Source of the DNA: Trogon surrucura
Lineage: Eukaryota > Chordata > Aves > Trogoniformes > Trogonidae
Direction: 5' to 3'
Length of the DNA: 64,000 bases
Assembly: GCA_020746105.1 (NCBI GenBank)
Contig: CM036658.1
Location: 10,338,689-10,402,688 of the forward strand
Made by a program: the position numbers and the translations under genes. The notes beneath the pieces are model-generated. The model had not been told where the DNA came from and made no database searches. It was given only the letters and a program-made list of their open reading frames with translations. Shown here in pieces: positions 59,181-64,000 of this stretch. Every line of letters starts with the position of its first letter. The stretch's first letter is position 1.

Positions 59181-61174
59181 GAAACTGTACCTTTTAAAGG
59201 ACATGGTGTGACTGGACATCAGGTTCCTTCCTCTCCTTTTGTGGTGAAATAAAACCTTGCACTTTTAGTAGTGCTTTTTAATAGTATATCCTTTTACTCA
59301 GTGGTCTCTATTTTACATAGCTCAGGAATGACAGATTTCATCCTTATTCAAGCATAGTCAGAACAATCTTTTCATCCTCTTCGTTGAAGTTCATAGAGTT
59401 AATGCAGTTCTGAATTTGCTACATTTACCATTAATTTGGTCATTTTTACCTTTGATTGCTTCTGAAGTGGAGGAGAATTTTTTTTCTGATAGTAGATAGG
59501 CCAATTGTTTTTTTTTTATTTACCTATCAAGCCCTTAATAATATTTTAACAATATTTAACTGGAATATTTCACACGAAGGACACTTCATTTACTGCAGAA
59601 GGCAAGGTCCCTTTAGCTTGGCAAGATTTTGCTAAGAAGTACTGAGGTGCCAGTGGTCAACTGCTAGATGAACCCAGAGTTATATTTCAACTGTGACAAA
59701 GAAATAACTGTATCAGGCTTCCTCTGAGGAAATACAGATCTATTCATGTTCAGACTGTGTTTTTTTATATGATGCATCTTTCAGCCTACCTGCTCTCGCA
59801 CTTCGTCTATACGAATAGTTGTATTCTTCTATCATGCTGAGTTTTAATACATTTTCAGAAAAGAAGCATTTAGACTGTTCATGATTTTTTTCTGTGTGTG
59901 TATCATAATATAATAATACTTTTTTATTAAAAAAGTCAATTTCTACTAATTAAGTGCATCAAAAAACCCACAGTTATATCAGATTAAATTGACTAACACA
60001 AAATAAAGACATGAATTACAGAATATCCAGAGGAGAAAGTAAACAGTCTGGTTGACATAAACATCAACTCATGGACATTTTAACATGCATTATCACAAAA
60101 AAAAAAAAAAAAAAAGAAGGAATTGTACTCTATATACTGGAATACTTTCTGCCCCACATTTGTAATACTATTTGAGTTAATAAGAGGTATAATCAAACTT
60201 TTAATCTCATTCAACATGCTATGCTCTTTTAAAAATTGAATTAAGCAGTAGTATACTAACAGGACTCCTCTATCTCAGTTCTCCATTTACTAAACCGCTT
60301 TAATAATAAAATAGGCCTTCAGGAACCTGAGCTGGACCACTTAAACAGTGCTATATAATCTCCCTATTCTCACCACAATTTTTTATGTAGGCTCACACAG
60401 AAATTTTATATTGATACAACTACCAGCAGTGTTTCTGATTTGTGATCTCCTGAGTGTAACCTTCGTACTGCTGTAAGGTCTAGATATTTCATATCTAGAT
60501 GTTATGAAGCATCTGCTCACATGAAATCCAGGCTATGACTGGTCAGCCGTGAAAGTATAAGTGCCAGTCCTTAATGGGTATTGGCCTTTGCAGGGCTTCA
60601 TTAGAAAAAATAAACTGCAAAGTAATATTAAGTAGAAAGATACCATTAACACTGAATTTTGAGATTCTGCTATTTGACAACTTGAATCCATATACGAGGA
60701 TTTACAGATTTAAAAACCATATTGACAGTATTACACAGGATGACACTAGATGCTGTATATGTGCTGAAATACTATTTGTATGTATACTGATATATTACAT
60801 TTAGGCATCAGTTTAAAAAATATAGCACAGACAACATAACTCTTCCACATAATTGTGTCAATTACATATATAATATACATAATCTATAACTATATTAAAC
60901 AATTATATTGCTGAGAAATTATTCATTATGTGAAATCTGTCTCATCTGGAAAATTGCTTCCTTTCAGATACATTTAAAATTAAACCTGTAATCCATAGGA
61001 TTTTATGCACTGAAGACATTTTAGCAGTATTGACTTAGGGTTTTTTCCATGTATGTGGCCTTCCCCACTCTTTCAGTGTAGCAAAATTAGCAAGGCTAAA
61101 GGTGTTATTTTCAGGTACGTCTTGTCCAATGCTCGAGATCTTGTCTACCTCACAGGACTTGCTTTCCAGAACCT
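59181..61174. other. Intergenic, unannotated
   Basis: AT-rich; poly(A) at 60097; nothing else recognised. Confidence 0.6.
60097..60115. repeat. Poly(A) tract
   Basis: 19 A in a row in the intergenic region. Confidence 0.9.
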
Positions 61175-61765
61175 GGAAAGTAGCTCCATGGAAAAAGACC
61201 TGGGAGTCCTCGTGGACAACGGGACGTCCATGAGGCAGCAGTGTGCCCTTGTGGCAGCAGTGTGCTCTTGTGGCAGCGGTGTGCCCTTGTGCCCAAGAAG
61301 GCCAGTGGCGTCCTGGGGTGCATCAAGAGGAGTGTGGCCAGCAGGTCGAGGGAGGTCATCCCTCCCCTCTACTCTGCCCTGGTGAGGCCGCCTCTGGAGG
61401 AGGCCTTTTAGGCTGGAGAAGAGAAGGCTGAGGAGGGGATCTCATCAATGCTTGTAAATCCTTAAAACGGTTGGTCTCAGGGGGATGGGGCCAGTGACAG
61501 GACAAGAGGTAAAGGGCACAGACTTGAACATACGAAGTTCCATCCAAACACGGGGAGGAGCTTCTTTGCATTGAGAGTGGCAGAGCACTGGAACAGGCTG
61601 CCCAGAGAGATGGTGAAGTCTCCGTCTCCACAGACATTCAAAAACACCTGGACGTAAACCTTTTGCAACCTGCTTTAGGCAAACCATTCTGGCGAACCAT
61701 TCTGGGGTTGGACTAGATGATCTCCAGAGGGCCCTTCCAGTCCCTAATATTCTGTGATTCTGTGA
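61175..61765 (+). mobile_element. CR1 LINE 3' part with an internal triplication
   Basis: AGCTCCATGGAAAAAGACCT to CTAATATTCTGTGATTCTG. Frames are broken by the 19-bp triplication at 61235 and a deletion near 61400 (GGAGGAGGCCTTTTAGGCTG). Confidence 0.93.
61235..61291 (+). repeat. 19-bp unit in three tandem copies inside CR1
   Basis: Three units of GCAGCAGTGTGCCCTTGTG with one change in the second unit and one in the third. Other CR1 copies have it once (followed by GCCAAGAAGGCC). Two extra units add 38 bases and shift the frame. Confidence 0.92.
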
Positions 61766-63124
61766 ATCATCTGTATTGAAATGCTGATATATTGAATATA
61801 TATTGAATATATATTGAAAAGCTGATATATAATATTTTATCTCTTTGTTGTATTGGACAATGCCTCAGCACTGTATATCACTTGTAGGTTTTTCCTCTTT
61901 GGAGTACAGTCCCTCTACTTCTTATCTTTGTAACTTTGTCAGAATTTTTCTAAATTACCAATGATGTCCACTTTTCCTTGGTGTTGCTATCTTTTTTGCC
62001 ATATGTATTTTCTCTTAAATATCAAACTCAAATTCCATCCTGCCCATTTCCTCTGTATTTCTGTCAGTATAATCTGTTTCTCATTATATTAACACACTAA
62101 AACATCAGCTAGATGCTGAAAGCAACACACCTAAGGGCAAAATAGGCTTTTTGAATTATTGCAATCCCAGAAGACTTATCTTTGCCACAGAATTTTACAT
62201 ATACATTGAAGAAATACTAGAAAGCTTCAAAATCAAGTAAAAAAACAAACTAAACCAACAATATCCCAAAAAACTAACCTCTCAAAATTGTTTCTACTAG
62301 CTTGCCACTCTCCTCATTGAGTCCTGAGGATCTTGAGCATACCTCAGCCCACAGACAGCAGATTCCGAAGATTTCCAAGGCCTATTTCATACCTCCCATG
62401 TGCTTAAATGGTTCTTGTTAGTTTCCCTCACGTGATGTCAGGGCTTTCCATTTCTTACCATAGATGGACTGACAATCAGAAAATCATCTTGTAATTTGCT
62501 AGGTTCTTTCTTATTATGTACAATTATAGAAAGCAAATATCAAAGACTATCAGAATCACTCAAACAAATCAGAATTAGCTGTCAGAACTAATAAAACCTA
62601 TAGAACAAAACATGATAGGTCATGCTAAAAAAACCACATGGCTTTGCCTATGGTTTTCCCATGCATTACACATACAGAATACATACAATCTCCTAATACT
62701 GTTAACATGTTCTTTCCTAAAGAACCAGTATCATTTTAGGGAAAAATCCCAACAGCAGTGAAAAGATCCTCCTCTTTCTTTTTATTAATGCATTTTCTTG
62801 GAGATACCCTGGCAGGTCCTAGAGACCTTTCAGCTTCAGTGGCAAGGTTTGACTGACTACTCTTGGAGCAGTTTTTGATGATCTTGGCTGAAAATGGGGT
62901 TGGAGGGGAGAGGGGTCAGAGTGAGGAGGGAGTCTCCTCTTTGGAGCAGGAAGCCTGGCATTGCATGGCTTTAGGTAAGCCTCCTCTCCTGGAAAGGAGG
63001 GATTTGTTTATTTATTATCCATCTGTGGTTTTCGCAAGCGTTTTCATACCAGCTTCAAGTTGCTTGTATTTATTTTGCACGCATTTTAGCTAACTTTGTA
63101 TTACTTCGCTTTACTACATATTTG
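61766..63124. other. Intergenic, unannotated
   Basis: Starts with three near copies of ATATATTGAAT (61790-61820); otherwise nothing recognised. Confidence 0.6.
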
Positions 63125-63340
63125 TATGTCAGTCTCATTTCTCCTGTAGCTTCCAAAACCTCTTCACAATAATCTGATTTTCCGGGATTACTGCCACCAG
63201 TCTACATTCTTCTTTCTTAGTATCTTTAGCAACTTTGGATAAAACTCATTTGGGCCTCCAGATTTATTGGTTTTGAGTCATTGCAACTCATTTATCACTT
63301 CTGTCCTACTGACCTTGAAATCATCCAAAATAGTGAGTGC
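63125..63340 (-). mobile_element. Possible ancient LINE remnant
   Basis: AAACTCATTTGGGCCTCCAG and CATTTATCACTTCTGTCCTA resemble the reversed region before the RT domain of old L3/CR1-type LINEs, where wording like 'tctggtcctggagattt' is usual. Weak and frame-less. Confidence 0.4.
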
Positions 63341-63491
63341 ACACTCAGTTCAGGGGAGATTTCATTACTGCATTCTGTCTGCAGTAACTGAATTCAGAAA
63401 CCATGAAAAACTGAGCATATAAACTTCAGTAGGGAAATATGCATACAGACTGTAGAATCTCACATCTTCAGTCTTAATCAGGACACTTAAA

Positions 63492-63505
63492 TGTGTGTGT
63501 GTGTG
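63492..63505. repeat. (TG)n microsatellite
   Basis: Seven TG units followed by GAGGAGGGGG. Confidence 0.85.
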
Positions 63506-63799
63506 GAGGAGGGGGTCTTTTTAGCAGTAATTTCCAGTAGCAATAGGTTATTTATTATGTTATATATATTTTTTTTCTTAATATCTTATATCTACTTAGG
63601 TGTAAAAAACATTAATAATTTGACTTATCACCTGCTTTAGAGAGATAGTCCTTGGTATTTCGCTCCTCCTAGAATATGTTTTTCTTGAGTCTCAGTCAGC
63701 TAAGGTTTTGAAGAAATACAGAGGTAAAATATGATAGACTGAACTTCTCCAGGCAGTTAAGAGTGGCAACTGAGAATGCTACATCATGGTGTGAGCTAG

Positions 63800-64000
63800 T
63801 GTGGTAGGTTGCCCCTGGCTGGAGGCCAGGCACCCACCAAAACTGCCCAGGGTTGATGGGTCAAGATAAGGACAGTTCGATAAAATAAAAGCAAAGGCTG
63901 CACATGGAAGTAAAGGTAAACAAAAGGATTGTTCTCTACTTCCCATCAGCAGACAATGTCCAGCAGCTTCCCAGGAGGCAGGGATTCAGTATGTGTAGCG
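63800..64000 (-). mobile_element. Start of an ERVL-type LTR, cut by the window end
   Basis: TGTGGTAGGTTGCCCCTGGC and GGAGGCCAGGCACCCACC are the reversed 3' end of an avian ERVL LTR. A different subfamily from the one at 47.3 kb. Confidence 0.75.

Noticed and set aside
1..64000. CRISPR arrays, prokaryotic operons, rRNA or tRNA genes
   Set aside because: No regularly spaced repeats and no recognisable RNA-gene signatures were seen; gene structure and repeats are those of a bird nuclear genome.

Overview
The window reads as a piece of a bird genome. It carries many CR1 non-LTR retrotransposons with the typical short octamer-like 3' tails (CATAGAAT / ATTCTATG). It also has avian-type endogenous-retrovirus solo LTRs, AT-rich non-coding DNA, one strong CpG island and one vertebrate gene with GT-AG introns. 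Nothing in it is bacterial, and I see no complete virus, CRISPR array or rRNA/tRNA gene. The only gene I can name is the 5' end of FBN2 (fibrillin-2), on the minus strand. FBN2 and its neighbours map to the Z chromosome in chicken as far as I recall, so a Z location is a guess that the sequence cannot test.

Layout, in the direction of FBN2 transcription (right to left). At 41.6-43.1 kb lies a CpG island with GC boxes, a GGA/TCC repeat and coding exon 1 (signal peptide, proline/alanine-rich unique region, furin-type site). Exon 2 at 40.6 kb encodes the four-cysteine fibrillin unique N-terminal domain. Exons 3, 4 and 5 at 36.3, 35.6 and 32.4 kb encode one six-cysteine EGF-like module each. The exons join in frame into about 200 residues, and all splice sites are canonical. 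From 32.4 kb down to base 1 I find no further fibrillin exon, so this stretch looks like the first 32 kb of a very long intron 5.

Intron 5 holds several CR1 copies, at 1-1425 (+), about 2415-3710 (-), 6604-7055 (-), 19.8-21.1 kb (-) and 24.7-26.6 kb (-, the most intact). It also holds a possible alpharetrovirus-like short LTR at 21.3-21.6 kb and an ERVL-like LTR at about 30.3-31.25 kb. Introns 1, 2 and 4 contain CR1 tails, and intron 4 contains a complete solo LTR (34.59-35.37 kb).

Upstream of FBN2 (43-64 kb) is intergenic DNA. It has CR1 fragments (one nested inside another at 45.06-46.29 kb), a second LTR of the intron-4 family at 49.5-50.3 kb and an internally deleted third at 58.9-59.2 kb. 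There is an ERVL-type LTR on the minus strand at 47.28-48.47 kb and the start of another at 63.8 kb. Two worn LINE remnants of L3/CR1 type are also present. A short open frame pointing away from FBN2 at 43.2 kb is unexplained.

The most interesting points are structural. Two CR1 copies in inverted orientation share a nearly identical tract with sharp edges. One of them has a microhomology deletion at the edge of that tract. One LTR family is represented by three copies at different stages of decay. I found no new multi-gene system.
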